A stretch of 64,000 nt of DNA, taken from positions 209,323-273,322 of the forward strand of contig JAWKMJ010000003.1 of NCBI GenBank assembly GCA_041392305.1, in the 5' to 3' direction. Positions within the stretch are counted from its first letter, which is position 1; every line of letters begins with the position of its first letter. The DNA is from JAGQYP01 sp041392305. Lineage in GTDB: Bacteria; Bacteroidota; Bacteroidia; Flavobacteriales_D; Crocinitomicaceae. Made by a program: the position numbers and the translations under genes. The notes beneath the pieces are model-generated. The model was not told where the DNA came from, searched no databases, and saw only the letters and a program-made list of their open reading frames with translations. Shown one piece after another: positions 52,311 to 62,006 of this stretch.

Positions 52311-55300
52311 GTGACATACAGACATTTTTACATACTAGTCTTATTCCTCTTCGGAATTTGGACGTCGAACAGCTACGCTCAAAATAACTCGGAAGAAGTA
52401 ATCAAGCAAGCCAATGAGCTGTTTGAGCAAGGAAAGTACGTTGAAGCTACTCCACTTTTTAACCGATTGCTATCGAACGATCAACGCAATCATGAATGGA
52501 ATTACAAATATGGAACCTGCTTAATTTACAATGCTGTAAACAAAGGAGATGCAATCAAATATTTAAAATTTGCAGTCAAAGGAAATGTCCCTGCTGAAGC
52601 CAATTATTATCTTGGAAAAGCTTATCATCTGGATTTCCAATTTAACGAAGCACAAAAATACTACTCTCGTTACAAAAAAGAAGCGGGTTCTAAAGCCTTG
52701 AAGAATCTAGATGTAGATCGCCAAATACAAATGTGTAAGAATGGTCAGCAACTACTCAGTACCATGAATGATTTGGTAATTCAGTCTAGGAAATCGATTA
52801 AAGAAGAGGATTTTTTCCGATTGTACGACCTTTCTCAAATAGGTGGAACAATCCTGGTAACCCAAGACTATCAATCCAAACTGGACAAGAAGAATAATCA
52901 TGTTGCTGTTGTCCATTTCGATAAAGATGCACAATTCATAGTCTACAGTTCTTATGGTGAAGAAGGGGATAATTTGGATCTGTATATGAAAAGAAAACTC
53001 CCAGACGGCACCTATTCTAAACCCATGAAGTTGGAAGGTTCCGTAAACACCAACTTTGATGAAGGGTATGGATATATGCATCCGGATGGACGTAAATTAT
53101 ATTTTTCATCTAAAGGTCACAATTCCATGGGGGGGTATGATGTTTTTGAAGCCGATTACAACCCGGAAACCAACACTTTCAGCAATGTTAAAAATCTCGA
53201 TTTTGCGATATCGACTCCGGCCAATGACATCTTTTTTGTAGTTGATAAGGATTTTCAAAATTGTTATTTCGCATCGGATAGACAGAGTAAAGACGGAAAA
53301 ATTCATGTTTACAAAGCCCTTGTAACCAGAATTCCAGCTCAAATGGCTGTCATCAAAGGCGATTTCTTAAATAAGATCAATGCAGGTAATAAAAAAGCAG
53401 AAATTACAGTGCAAGATTATGCTACAGGGAAAGACATAGGAAAATTTAATACAAAAGAAGATGGAGGATACTTAATTGTGCTTCCAAAACCTGGTAAATA
53501 CAAATACTTTGTAAATGCAGATGGTTCAGAACTCACCCACGTTGCAGTTGTAGAAGTACCCTACTTGAAAGAATTCAGACCGCTTAAACAAGGTATGGAA
53601 CTGATTACTATGGATGGTCATGAACAATTGATCATCAACAATAAATTTGACGAATTATTTGATGATCCGGCTTCCATACTTGCTGAAATCTATAAGCAAA
53701 AAGCAGAATTAGATCCCAACGCCGATCAATTTGACCTCGACTCATTGAAGAAAGTAGGGAATATGGGGAAAGTTTTAGAAGAGCTTAGTCTGAATAAATT
53801 ATCCCCAAGAGAATTGGGAGAATTAGCAAAAAGAACATTAGAGGACACTAAAATCGAGCTTGAAAATGCCGACAAAAAGAAGAATATTGCAGGAAATCTG
53901 GTGGCAAAAAAATTAGAAGATGCAAATGAAGCTTATACCAAAGCGGAAGAACTACTCGAAGCTGCGAAAAATGAAAAAGATCCAAACAAAAAAGAAGATT
54001 TAATTGCCCAAGCCGGTGAACAATTCGATAAAGCCAATATTCTTCAAAAAGAGGCTAAAAGTGCTCTCGAGCTCGTTTCCAAAAATGAGGAGATCAAAGA
54101 CAGTCTGAAAAATGTAATCACGCAAGGTGAGCAATTTACCAAAGCCTATCAAGATGCTTTAAAAAATGAAGATGAAGATTTAAAAAATAAAGCCATTTCA
54201 GAAAATCTGAACTATTTGACGGCAGTTTCAGTGAACCAAAACGACAAAAATCCAAATGCTTCCGACGATGGTGTGTCCAAAGCTCAGGACAAATACAAAG
54301 AAAATGTTAAGCAATTGAATGACGCTGAAGTTAAAATCAATGCGCTCGAAAACGAAATTGCCGAAATTTCTCAGACCATCAAAACAACCAAAAAGAAGAA
54401 AGATATAGAGGCCTTAGAAAAGGAGATTGAAAATAAGCAGAATGAAATAGCAGAAATAAAGGAAATGGTGATCCCTAATCTGGAAAAAAAGATTCAGAAG
54501 GCTAAAAATGAATACGATGATGAGGTTTCTAAAGTCACTGTGAAAAAAGAAATTAATGAGACTTTATTGAGCAATCAAGTTCCAGAAGATGCGAATTTGG
54601 ACTTATCCAAAACCAATAAGGATTTGGAAGATCTCGGGCAAAAAATTGAAAACTTCGCTGTCACTTATGATCAAGATTCTAAAAAGATTAAAGATGAAAT
54701 CGCCAATGGCCAAAATATCACCCAAAGAACAGGTGATTATTCCAACATGAAAGACGAAGAAATCGTTGAGGTGCTTGAGCCTGACTATGAAAAAAATGTC
54801 AACAAAATTAAAAATTCGGGTGAGCCGGAAAGAAAGATTTGGGAAGATCTTGTTGAAGAAAACGATAAACTAATCCAAAATATCGATTCGAAAATTGGAG
54901 AACTTGAGGCTAAAATTGAAGGAGATCCAAACAATACGGATGTTCAAAAATGGAAAGATGATCTTGAAACTTTAAAAGAGATTAAAGATCAAAAACTGGC
55001 AGAAAATGATAAGATCAAAGCAGATATGCAGGCCTACGACAACACTGCAGACAATAATGAAGTGAAAATTGTGAACTCGATTAAAGATCTTAATCCAGAC
55101 TACAATAGCAATAAATCTGACATTGAAAATGATGCCAATTTAAATGATAAGGAAAAGGCAGAAAAATTAAAAACACTTGATCAAAACACTTTGAATGACG
55201 TCAATCAGCAAATTAAAATCACGGAGGAAAAACTTGCTAAAGAAGACAATCCGGCGAAGAAAACAGAGTTGAAAAATTCATTGGAAAATTTAAAGACGAT

Positions 55301-58300
55301 ACAGACCGATCTGGAAAACGACATCAAAGTCAATGAAGAAATTTTAGCCTCAAATAATGGAAACAATTCCAATAATGAAGTAGTTGCGGTGAATTCTATA
55401 AATGATATCGATCCCAACTACAATTCCACGAAATCAGACATAGAAAATGATGTAAACCTCAACCCCACTCAAAGAATTGAAAAATTAAAAGAATTGAACC
55501 AAAATACTTTGAATCAAGTTGAAAAACAGATTCAAATAACTCAAAACCAATTAGATGATGAAGCCGATCCCGAAAGGATGAATGAGCTCAATAATTCAAT
55601 GGATAATTTGAACGCTATCAAGTCAAACTTGGAAAGTGAAATTGAGGCAAATAATACTGCACTTGCATCCAATAATGGAGAAAATAATGGCAACAATAAT
55701 AATGGGAATAATAATAACGGAAATAATAACGGTGAAAACAATGGCAATAACAATAATGGTGAAAACAATGGAAACATCAATAATGTAAATAATGCCAATG
55801 AAAATGTTGCCGTCGTTAGTACCGTAAACGATATTGATCCAGATTTCAATTCTAAGAAATCAGCTATTGAAAATGATGTAAATCTCAATCCTGTTCAGAG
55901 AGCTGAAAAACTAAAAGAATTGAATCAAAATGCTTTGAATCAGGTTAATGAGAAAATTCAGCAAACGCAAAACCTATTAGAAGAGGAGGAAGATCCGGAA
56001 AAATTGAATATGCTTAATAAATCCATGGATAATTTAAGCACAATGAAAACCAATCTGGAAAATGAAATTCAAACAAACAACGCAGCTATCGCATCCAACA
56101 ATGGAACAAACAAGAATGGTAATAATAATGCCAATTTAACCCCAATTATTAGCATTGGAGATTTGGATGTGAACTACGAAGACCAGATTGAAAATATTGG
56201 AAATTCTGAACTCTCCAATTTAGAAAAGGCAAAAGAGAAAAATAAGATTCAAGAAAATCTTTTAAATAAAATCAATACAGAAATAGAGGCAACGAATGCA
56301 GCATTGGAAAATAATCCATCAGACCCAAAATTAAATGAGCGAAAACAGAATTTAGAAAAGATCAAAAATAGGATTCAGCAAGAGATCAATGGAAACAATG
56401 AAATCATCAAACAGGAAGAAGAAAACAACTTCAACGTGGCAGATGAAAACGTGGAGAAAATTCTAAATTCAAACAATCAGGATGATCCAAACAATGCTGT
56501 AATTGCATTAGTGAATAATACGAATATGGATCCTAATGATCCTAAGAATAAAATTGAAAACACAGATCCGAATACATTTAAATCTGAAGAATCAAAAAAT
56601 AAATTCGAGGAAATCAAGTCGGATATGGAGGATCTCAAAACACTCAAAGCTGAAAACGATAAACTGAATGAAGAACTGAATAGTGCGGATGAAAAACAAG
56701 CGAAAAAAATCCAGAAGGCCATCACCAAAAATGAACAAAAGCTGAATGCACAAGAAGTTGAAGTTCTTGAAAAAATTGGCCCGATTAAAAATTCGGAGAT
56801 CAATGCAGGTGTTAAAGAAAACAATGTATTGAGCAAAGAAATCGCTGAAGTTGGCGTCAACAACAATACAGAAATCCTGAAGAATAGTGAAAGAAAAATT
56901 GCCGAAGCTATTGTCTTACAAAATGAAGCAAAGGAATTAAGAGAAAAGGCTGAAAAAACAAAAGACAAAGAAGAAAAGAAAACTCTTTTAGATCAGGCAT
57001 TACAAAAAGAAAATCAGGCTCTTAATCTATTGGAGAACAATAAAACAGCGCTGAATGTGGCGAAAAAGGATGCTACATTGAACAAACAAATCGTAAGTGC
57101 CATAGTGATCAACAATGTTCCAGAAAACAGGGATGAAAGAGAAAGCGTAAAGCAAAATAAACTTGCGAACCAGTATTTAAATGAGGCTGATAACCTTCAG
57201 AATGAAGCTCAGATATTGCGAGATAGCGCAGCAACAACGAAGAAAAAATATAAGGAAGATCTCAATAAACAAGCCGATGAATTGGAAAATCAGGCAAATA
57301 AAAAATTCCAAACTGGAAATCAGATCAAAGAAAATGCTAAGCTAATCGAGGAGAAGGAGAACCAATGGCTTGAAGCTCATGCAGATTCTTTAAAAGATAG
57401 AGAACTCTCTCCTGCTATTGTGAATGAAATAGCTCAGAAAGAAGAATTCAATACTTTCAAGAAAAATAATGATCTAGCAAAAGACAAAACCAAACAAGCT
57501 GATGCCATAGCGGAAGAAATCGCTGTTTTACAGAAAAATTCAAAACGCAAAATAGTAGAAGCTGTTGTTAATTATCAGATTGCAGACACAAGTAAAACAA
57601 ACAATAGAGCTGAAGCTGAGCTTAAAGCAAAACAAGCAGAAATGAAGGCCGAAGCTGATTTAAAGAAAATAGAAGAACTTCAGAAAAAAGAAGCTGAATT
57701 ACGCGCTGAAGCAAAAGATCTAAGAAATAATGCCTACTCTGCAGTAGAAGATCTTGACTCCACAACGGCAAATAATATCATTGCTGCAGCAAATAAAAAC
57801 ATACAGCCTGTGCAAGTGGAACCTGTTAATTTAGCTGATGCTGATTTTAAAACGCCAACTAAATTAAATGGTCAGAATGTCTTCAGATTAACAAATGGAG
57901 ACTCACCTTACAGTGCCAACAATCCGGTTCCAACAGCTGGAGTTGTTGAAGGACTTGTTTTCAAGGTTCAGGTTGGAGCATTTTCTAAACCAATTCCACA
58001 AAACACTTTTGCCCGATTTGCTCCAATGTCTACAGAAACAATTAGAGGTAACATCAAGCGCTATATGGTTGGGTATTTTGCTTCTAAAAATCCTGCTTTC
58101 CAAGCAAGAGATCAAATCCGGGGAATGGGTTATTCGGATGCATTTGTAGTAGCATATTTGAATGGAAAAAGAATCTCAATGGGTGAAGCCGATCAGCTAC
58201 TCTCTTCTGGACAAATACCTGTTATCGCGGAGAATGCTAATCAAAATAACGATTCCAACACCAATTTGGCTGAAAATAATGGCAACAATAATGCAAATAA

Positions 58301-59621
58301 TCAGAATAATGATGCAGGCAACAACAATGGGAATAACCAGAACAATGATGCTGGAAATAACAATGGGAATAATCAGAACAATGATGCTGGAAATAACAAT
58401 GGGAATAATCAGAACAATAATGCCGGAAATGAAAATGGAAATAATTCTGCAGGAAACAATTCATACAATGTAGCAGCTGGAGCGGCTAATTCTACACAGG
58501 TTGAGCAAATGAATGGTTTATTTTTCACTGTTCAGATTGGGGTATACAATCGCCCGGTATCTGCGGCTACACTTAAAAATATTACGCCTCTGAATTCGCA
58601 AAAGACAGAGAGCAATCAAATCAGATATTCAACCGGAGTTTTCACTTCAGTCGGACCAGCTATCTCTAGAAGAGATGAAATTAGAGGAAGAGGAATTCCA
58701 GATGCCTTTGTAACGGCTTACTACAATGGAAAAAGAATTACAGTTTCAGAGGCCAATAAGTTGATCCAGGAAAATGGAAACAGCATTTTATATACAGGAG
58801 GAACTGCAGTCAATAACAATAATGTCGATATCGAGAACAACAATAACGACGGAAATAATGGAAATAATCTCAATAATGAGAATAACAATGGAAACAACCA
58901 GAACAATCTGAATGTTGAGAATAATTCCAACCCAACTCCAGATGGAATTTATTTCCGCGTGGATGTAGGGACTTACGGGGAAGACGTTCCCCAACAAATT
59001 GCTAAATTCTTATTTGACAAAAACTATAAGATTGAAAATGAAACCATGATCGATGGGAATATTAATTTCTATACTAACAAAATCGAAAAATACGATGAAG
59101 CGCAGAAATTAAAACAAAAGTTAGTGGATGAAGGATTGGCTAAAGCATTTGTAAGAGCCTATTACAAGTACGACGAAATTACACTTGGAGCTGCAATGAA
59201 AATACTCTCAGGAGAACAGGTTGAAATTGAACCGATTCGAACAGATTTAGATGATCCGGAGAATGTTATCCCTCCGATTAAAAAGGACTCAATTGTGGTG
59301 AATGAGGAGAATGGACCAAAGCAAATTTCTCCTGCAGATTATAAGAAAGAGGCGGTTTATTTCAGATTGTATATGGGAACATACGATGGAGAAGTGCCAC
59401 AGGATAAAGCCAAGTACTTTTTCGACTCTAATATTAAATCAGAAGAGGATGAATTAGGAAGAACTTCATTTTACAAAGGAAACTTCTCGACTTTTGAAGA
59501 GGTTGATGCCGCCCAAAAAGATCTTCAACAAAAAGGATTTGAAGGATCAGAAGTCAAAGCATTCTACAAATTTGAAGAAATTAGCGTAGATTTGGCAAAA
59601 ATTATTCTTGAATACAAATAA
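52311..59621 (+). CDS. Giant envelope protein: TPR, PD40 propeller, CRD-like, long coiled coil and four SPOR-like domains
   Basis: The 2436-residue protein probably links the outer membrane or cell surface to peptidoglycan. Domains: signal peptide (MTYRHFYILVLFLFGIWTSNSYA); TPRs (about 30-130, ANELFEQGKYVEATPLFNRLL); PD40/WD40-like propeller (about 185-340, GYMHPDGRKLYFSSKGHNSMGGYDVFEA); a carboxypeptidase-regulatory-like domain (about 345-430); a charged coiled-coil region (about 460-1830) with five related modules (about 816-1390); and four SPOR-like modules (start about 1878, 2069, 2211, 2348; e.g. FKVQVGAF, FTVQIGVY, YFRVDVGTY, YFRLYMGTY) joined by Asn-rich linkers. The start is GTG at 52311, which gives a clean signal peptide; an in-frame TTG lies at 52266. 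clpS follows 5 bases downstream. Confidence 0.87.
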   Translation: MTYRHFYILVLFLFGIWTSNSYAQNNSEEVIKQANELFEQGKYVEATPLFNRLLSNDQRNHEWNYKYGTCLIYNAVNKGDAIKYLKFAVKGNVPAEANYYLGKAYHLDFQFNEAQKYYSRYKKEAGSKALKNLDVDRQIQMCKNGQQLLSTMNDLVIQSRKSIKEEDFFRLYDLSQIGGTILVTQDYQSKLDKKNNHVAVVHFDKDAQFIVYSSYGEEGDNLDLYMKRKLPDGTYSKPMKLEGSVNTNFDEGYGYMHPDGRKLYFSSKGHNSMGGYDVFEADYNPETNTFSNVKNLDFAISTPANDIFFVVDKDFQNCYFASDRQSKDGKIHVYKALVTRIPAQMAVIKGDFLNKINAGNKKAEITVQDYATGKDIGKFNTKEDGGYLIVLPKPGKYKYFVNADGSELTHVAVVEVPYLKEFRPLKQGMELITMDGHEQLIINNKFDELFDDPASILAEIYKQKAELDPNADQFDLDSLKKVGNMGKVLEELSLNKLSPRELGELAKRTLEDTKIELENADKKKNIAGNLVAKKLEDANEAYTKAEELLEAAKNEKDPNKKEDLIAQAGEQFDKANILQKEAKSALELVSKNEEIKDSLKNVITQGEQFTKAYQDALKNEDEDLKNKAISENLNYLTAVSVNQNDKNPNASDDGVSKAQDKYKENVKQLNDAEVKINALENEIAEISQTIKTTKKKKDIEALEKEIENKQNEIAEIKEMVIPNLEKKIQKAKNEYDDEVSKVTVKKEINETLLSNQVPEDANLDLSKTNKDLEDLGQKIENFAVTYDQDSKKIKDEIANGQNITQRTGDYSNMKDEEIVEVLEPDYEKNVNKIKNSGEPERKIWEDLVEENDKLIQNIDSKIGELEAKIEGDPNNTDVQKWKDDLETLKEIKDQKLAENDKIKADMQAYDNTADNNEVKIVNSIKDLNPDYNSNKSDIENDANLNDKEKAEKLKTLDQNTLNDVNQQIKITEEKLAKEDNPAKKTELKNSLENLKTIQTDLENDIKVNEEILASNNGNNSNNEVVAVNSINDIDPNYNSTKSDIENDVNLNPTQRIEKLKELNQNTLNQVEKQIQITQNQLDDEADPERMNELNNSMDNLNAIKSNLESEIEANNTALASNNGENNGNNNNGNNNNGNNNGENNGNNNNGENNGNINNVNNANENVAVVSTVNDIDPDFNSKKSAIENDVNLNPVQRAEKLKELNQNALNQVNEKIQQTQNLLEEEEDPEKLNMLNKSMDNLSTMKTNLENEIQTNNAAIASNNGTNKNGNNNANLTPIISIGDLDVNYEDQIENIGNSELSNLEKAKEKNKIQENLLNKINTEIEATNAALENNPSDPKLNERKQNLEKIKNRIQQEINGNNEIIKQEEENNFNVADENVEKILNSNNQDDPNNAVIALVNNTNMDPNDPKNKIENTDPNTFKSEESKNKFEEIKSDMEDLKTLKAENDKLNEELNSADEKQAKKIQKAITKNEQKLNAQEVEVLEKIGPIKNSEINAGVKENNVLSKEIAEVGVNNNTEILKNSERKIAEAIVLQNEAKELREKAEKTKDKEEKKTLLDQALQKENQALNLLENNKTALNVAKKDATLNKQIVSAIVINNVPENRDERESVKQNKLANQYLNEADNLQNEAQILRDSAATTKKKYKEDLNKQADELENQANKKFQTGNQIKENAKLIEEKENQWLEAHADSLKDRELSPAIVNEIAQKEEFNTFKKNNDLAKDKTKQADAIAEEIAVLQKNSKRKIVEAVVNYQIADTSKTNNRAEAELKAKQAEMKAEADLKKIEELQKKEAELRAEAKDLRNNAYSAVEDLDSTTANNIIAAANKNIQPVQVEPVNLADADFKTPTKLNGQNVFRLTNGDSPYSANNPVPTAGVVEGLVFKVQVGAFSKPIPQNTFARFAPMSTETIRGNIKRYMVGYFASKNPAFQARDQIRGMGYSDAFVVAYLNGKRISMGEADQLLSSGQIPVIAENANQNNDSNTNLAENNGNNNANNQNNDAGNNNGNNQNNDAGNNNGNNQNNDAGNNNGNNQNNNAGNENGNNSAGNNSYNVAAGAANSTQVEQMNGLFFTVQIGVYNRPVSAATLKNITPLNSQKTESNQIRYSTGVFTSVGPAISRRDEIRGRGIPDAFVTAYYNGKRITVSEANKLIQENGNSILYTGGTAVNNNNVDIENNNNDGNNGNNLNNENNNGNNQNNLNVENNSNPTPDGIYFRVDVGTYGEDVPQQIAKFLFDKNYKIENETMIDGNINFYTNKIEKYDEAQKLKQKLVDEGLAKAFVRAYYKYDEITLGAAMKILSGEQVEIEPIRTDLDDPENVIPPIKKDSIVVNEENGPKQISPADYKKEAVYFRLYMGTYDGEVPQDKAKYFFDSNIKSEEDELGRTSFYKGNFSTFEEVDAAQKDLQQKGFEGSEVKAFYKFEEISVDLAKIILEYK
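54756..56430 (+). repeat. Five diverged coiled-coil modules within the giant protein gene
   Basis: Modules starting near residues 816, 921, 1022, 1163 and 1273 share I.DLDPNYNS..S.IEND..L...EKLK.L.QN.LN.V...I..T...L and end in an Asn-rich tract. Modules three and four are the closest pair (DVNLNPTQRIEKLKELNQN vs DVNLNPVQRAEKLKELNQN). Confidence 0.75.
55676..55800 (+). repeat. Asn/Gly low-complexity linker DNA
   Basis: AAT/AAC-rich codons encode runs of N, NG and NGEN between coiled-coil modules of the giant protein. Confidence 0.85.
58296..58439 (+). repeat. 36-bp tandem repeat (four units) coding NNQNNDAGNNNG
   Basis: Four near-identical in-frame units lie in the linker between the first and second SPOR-like modules. 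The central two units are the most similar, suggesting recent duplication. Confidence 0.9.
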
Positions 59622-59626
59622 GTGAG

Positions 59627-59899
59627 ATGGGACAAACACAAGTACAAGAGGAAGTAGCTTTAGACCGCATTGTAGATCAAGGGTTTAAAATCATTGTCTA
59701 CAACGACGATTTCAATACGTTCGATCATGTCATCGATTCGCTTATAGATTTATGTTCGCATTCAAATATTCAGGCGGAACAATGTGCCTGGATTATTCAT
59801 AATAATGGTAAATGTGATGTAAAAAGAGGTTCTTACGAAAAATTAGAACCGATCTGTACTGGATTATTGGATAGAGGTTTGACAGCCGAAATCGAATAA
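59627..59899 (+). CDS. clpS: ATP-dependent Clp protease adaptor ClpS
   Basis: ClpS brings N-degron substrates to ClpA/ClpC-type unfoldases in the cytoplasm. The 90-residue protein has the family core IIVYNDDFNTFDHVIDSLIDLCSH (N-degron pocket Asn-Asp), AWIIHNNGKCDVKRGSYEKLEPI and a C-terminal GLTAEIE strand. It lies 5 bases after the giant gene stop, so it is probably co-transcribed. Confidence 0.93.
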   Translation: MGQTQVQEEVALDRIVDQGFKIIVYNDDFNTFDHVIDSLIDLCSHSNIQAEQCAWIIHNNGKCDVKRGSYEKLEPICTGLLDRGLTAEIE

Positions 59900-59933
59900 T
59901 TCCGGCGTCAAGCTCCATATATTTCTTAAGAAA

Positions 59934-60209
59934 TTAATCTTCTTTCTTTGCAGCCGGCTTTTTAGCAGGTGCTTTTTTCGCTGTAGTGGTTTTCTTTGCA
60001 GCAGCAGGTTTTTTAGCAGCTGCTGGTTTCTTTGCAGCTGGCTTTTTAGCTGGAGCTTTCTTTTCAGCAGCCTCCTCAGAAGCAGGTGCAGCTGGAGCAG
60101 TGTTCTTCCCTACTGTTCTTCTGATTCCCTTTTCTTTTTTTTGTCTCAACTTACCGTAAGAACCGGCAATTCTTTTTCCTCTCTTGGTTTTTTTATCTCC
60201 TTTTCCCAT
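59934..60209 (-). CDS. Ribosomal small-subunit protein Thx with a histone-H1-like tail
   Basis: The 91-residue basic protein begins with a Thx domain (residues about 1-30: MGKGDKKTKRGKRIAGSYGK then LRQKK), a 30S-subunit peptide that packs against 16S rRNA. From about residue 45 it continues with a Lys-Ala-Pro tail (AAEKKAPAKKPAAKKPAAAK and more) of the kind seen in histone-H1-like bacterial proteins. The tail is encoded by short GCAGC/TTTTTAGC-type repeats. It may be a ribosomal protein with a nucleic-acid-binding extension. Confidence 0.8.
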   Translation of the reverse strand: MGKGDKKTKRGKRIAGSYGKLRQKKEKGIRRTVGKNTAPAAPASEEAAEKKAPAKKPAAKKPAAAKKPAAAKKTTTAKKAPAKKPAAKKED

Positions 60210-60352
60210 TTGATAGTATTGATTTTGAATATTTTGACGAATAAATATAGAAAAAAATTTTTACAGCTTAGAAATTGTCCCCAGAGATAGAGGATGTTCT
60301 ACACAAAGTTTTAAGTTCAAATCAATAGGATTGATTATTTTTAAGCAAAAAA

Positions 60353-61126
60353 ATGAGAGCTATTATATTGATTTACATCTTTGTCTTGTTTACTTATTGC
60401 AGCAGAGATGATTCTGAATCTCAAAAAGAAATACCTTCTGAAAAAAATAAAATTGAATCGGACACATTGGTTCAATCCCCCACTTTCAAGGTTCACCATC
60501 ATGGAGCACTTAAGCAGATTATGCATCAGGGAAATATTTCAGCTCAGGCGAGTTTGTCAGATTTCAAAGAGCTAAGACACCTTTATGCTTTAGGTGCTCT
60601 GGAGAATCTAAAAGGGGAAATTTTAATCCTCAATAGCCAACCTTTTATATCGAATTATGAAGGCCAAAAAATGAAAATTGATACATCCATGGACTTCAAT
60701 GCAACTCTTTTTGTTTACGCTGATGTGGAAAATTGGCAGAGCTACGAAATTCCTGTTGGAATCACTTCCTACGAAGAGCTTGAAAAATTTATCGAAAACA
60801 CTGCCCGGGAAAAAGGATTGAACTTGGAGGAACCTTTTCCTTTTTTAGTTGAAGGGGAAGCGAGAAAAGTGGATTGGCATGTGATCAACTGGCCTGAGGA
60901 AGACACAGAGCATACACATGAAAAGCATGTTACATCAGGTGAGCACGGCACATTAGAAAATAAGCCAGTAGAGGTTTTGGGGTTTTTCAGTACACATCAC
61001 CATGCTATTTTCACCCATCACACCACAAATATGCATCTTCATTTTATAACCGAAAATGGTGATCTTGCGGGTCATGCCGATAATCTAATCCCCGGAGATC
61101 AAATGCACTTAAAACTACCCAATTAA
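60353..61126 (+). CDS. Acetolactate decarboxylase with lipoprotein-like signal
   Basis: This 257-residue protein matches alpha-acetolactate decarboxylase (EC 4.1.1.5, acetolactate to acetoin): FKVHHHGALKQIMHQGNISAQASLSDF, LGALENLKGEILILNSQPF, and the zinc-ligand histidines near the C terminus (VLGFFSTHHHAIFTHHTTNM, LHFI, GHADNLIPG). A signal ending in FTYCS (Cys16) makes it an envelope lipoprotein rather than a cytoplasmic enzyme. The next gene starts 1 base after its stop. Confidence 0.85.
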   Translation: MRAIILIYIFVLFTYCSRDDSESQKEIPSEKNKIESDTLVQSPTFKVHHHGALKQIMHQGNISAQASLSDFKELRHLYALGALENLKGEILILNSQPFISNYEGQKMKIDTSMDFNATLFVYADVENWQSYEIPVGITSYEELEKFIENTAREKGLNLEEPFPFLVEGEARKVDWHVINWPEEDTEHTHEKHVTSGEHGTLENKPVEVLGFFSTHHHAIFTHHTTNMHLHFITENGDLAGHADNLIPGDQMHLKLPN

Positions 61127-61127
61127 G

Positions 61128-61826
61128 ATGATTATTGATCGATGTTTAGAAGCCTACGGAGGTGCGGAATTCTGGAAGAATCTCAAGCGAATTGATGCAG
61201 AAGTATCAGTTTCTGGTTTAGCATTTTCTTTGAAAAGAAGACCTTTCTTCAAAAATGCTAAAATTGAGATGGAGGTTCAAAGACCCTATTCGAAAATCAC
61301 ACCGATAGGTAAAAATGAGAAAATTACAGGGGTGCTTGAAGGTCACAACGTAAGATTGGAAGACGAAAATGGTCAAGTGTTAAAAGAGCGGAAGAATCCC
61401 AGAGATTATTTTCCTCTGGGAAGAAGACTTTTTAAATGGGATGATTTAGATATGGCCTATTTTGCGAATTATGCGTTTTGGAACTATTTTACATTTCCAA
61501 ATTTGCTTTTGAATGAGACTATTCAATGGAAAGAAATTGCCTCCGGTTACCTTTTGGCACAGTTTCCTGATTCCATTCCAACCCATTCCAAAAAACAGGA
61601 ATTTCGTTTTGATCCTGAGACAGGATTATTAAAGCAACACAATTATACGGCCAATGTAATAAGCAAATTTGCCAATGCAGCGAATGTAGTACATGCCCAT
61701 CGGAAATTTGAAGGGATTCCTTTTCCCGTATCAAGAATTGTAACACCGCAGGGTAAAAAAGGAAAGGCAATGAAGAAACCTGTACTCATCAATATTCAAG
61801 TAAATGACATTACTTTTATAAAATAA
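61128..61826 (+). CDS. Hypothetical protein, possibly LolA-like fold
   Basis: The 232-residue protein lacks a signal peptide. It starts MIIDRCLEAYGGAEFWKNLK, a pattern found in LolA/LppX-like proteins after their signal. Strands such as ITGVLEGHNVRLEDENGQVL, QEFRFDPETGLLKQHNY and PFPVSRIVTPQ follow. It is tightly coupled to the acetolactate decarboxylase gene. The function is unknown. Confidence 0.65.
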   Translation: MIIDRCLEAYGGAEFWKNLKRIDAEVSVSGLAFSLKRRPFFKNAKIEMEVQRPYSKITPIGKNEKITGVLEGHNVRLEDENGQVLKERKNPRDYFPLGRRLFKWDDLDMAYFANYAFWNYFTFPNLLLNETIQWKEIASGYLLAQFPDSIPTHSKKQEFRFDPETGLLKQHNYTANVISKFANAANVVHAHRKFEGIPFPVSRIVTPQGKKGKAMKKPVLINIQVNDITFIK

Positions 61827-61851
61827 CTCCAAATTTTCTTGTATTTTACTC

Positions 61852-61953
61852 ATGAACAAAAAGAGATCTAAAAAGCTGACTATAAGTACATTAAAACGTC
61901 TCGATTTTATTGAGACTTCTTTTATATGTCCCAATATTCCAGTGGGACTTTAA
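61852..61953 (+). CDS. Possible 33-residue basic peptide
   Basis: An ATG at 61852 opens a frame that begins MNKKRSKKLTISTLKRLDF and ends in a Cys-containing tail (ICPNIPVGL). The start recalls leader peptides of Bacteroidota RiPP precursors (K-K-L-x-I/L motif). The GTCTC...GAGAC (about 61898-61916) and GTCCC...GGGAC hairpins inside it may instead be the transcription end of the upstream gene. No modification enzyme is nearby. Confidence 0.25.
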   Translation: MNKKRSKKLTISTLKRLDFIETSFICPNIPVGL

Positions 61954-62006
61954 TGTGACAAGAACACTTCAATTTTGTCTCATGTCTAATTAAAAAACAA
62001 ATTAAA

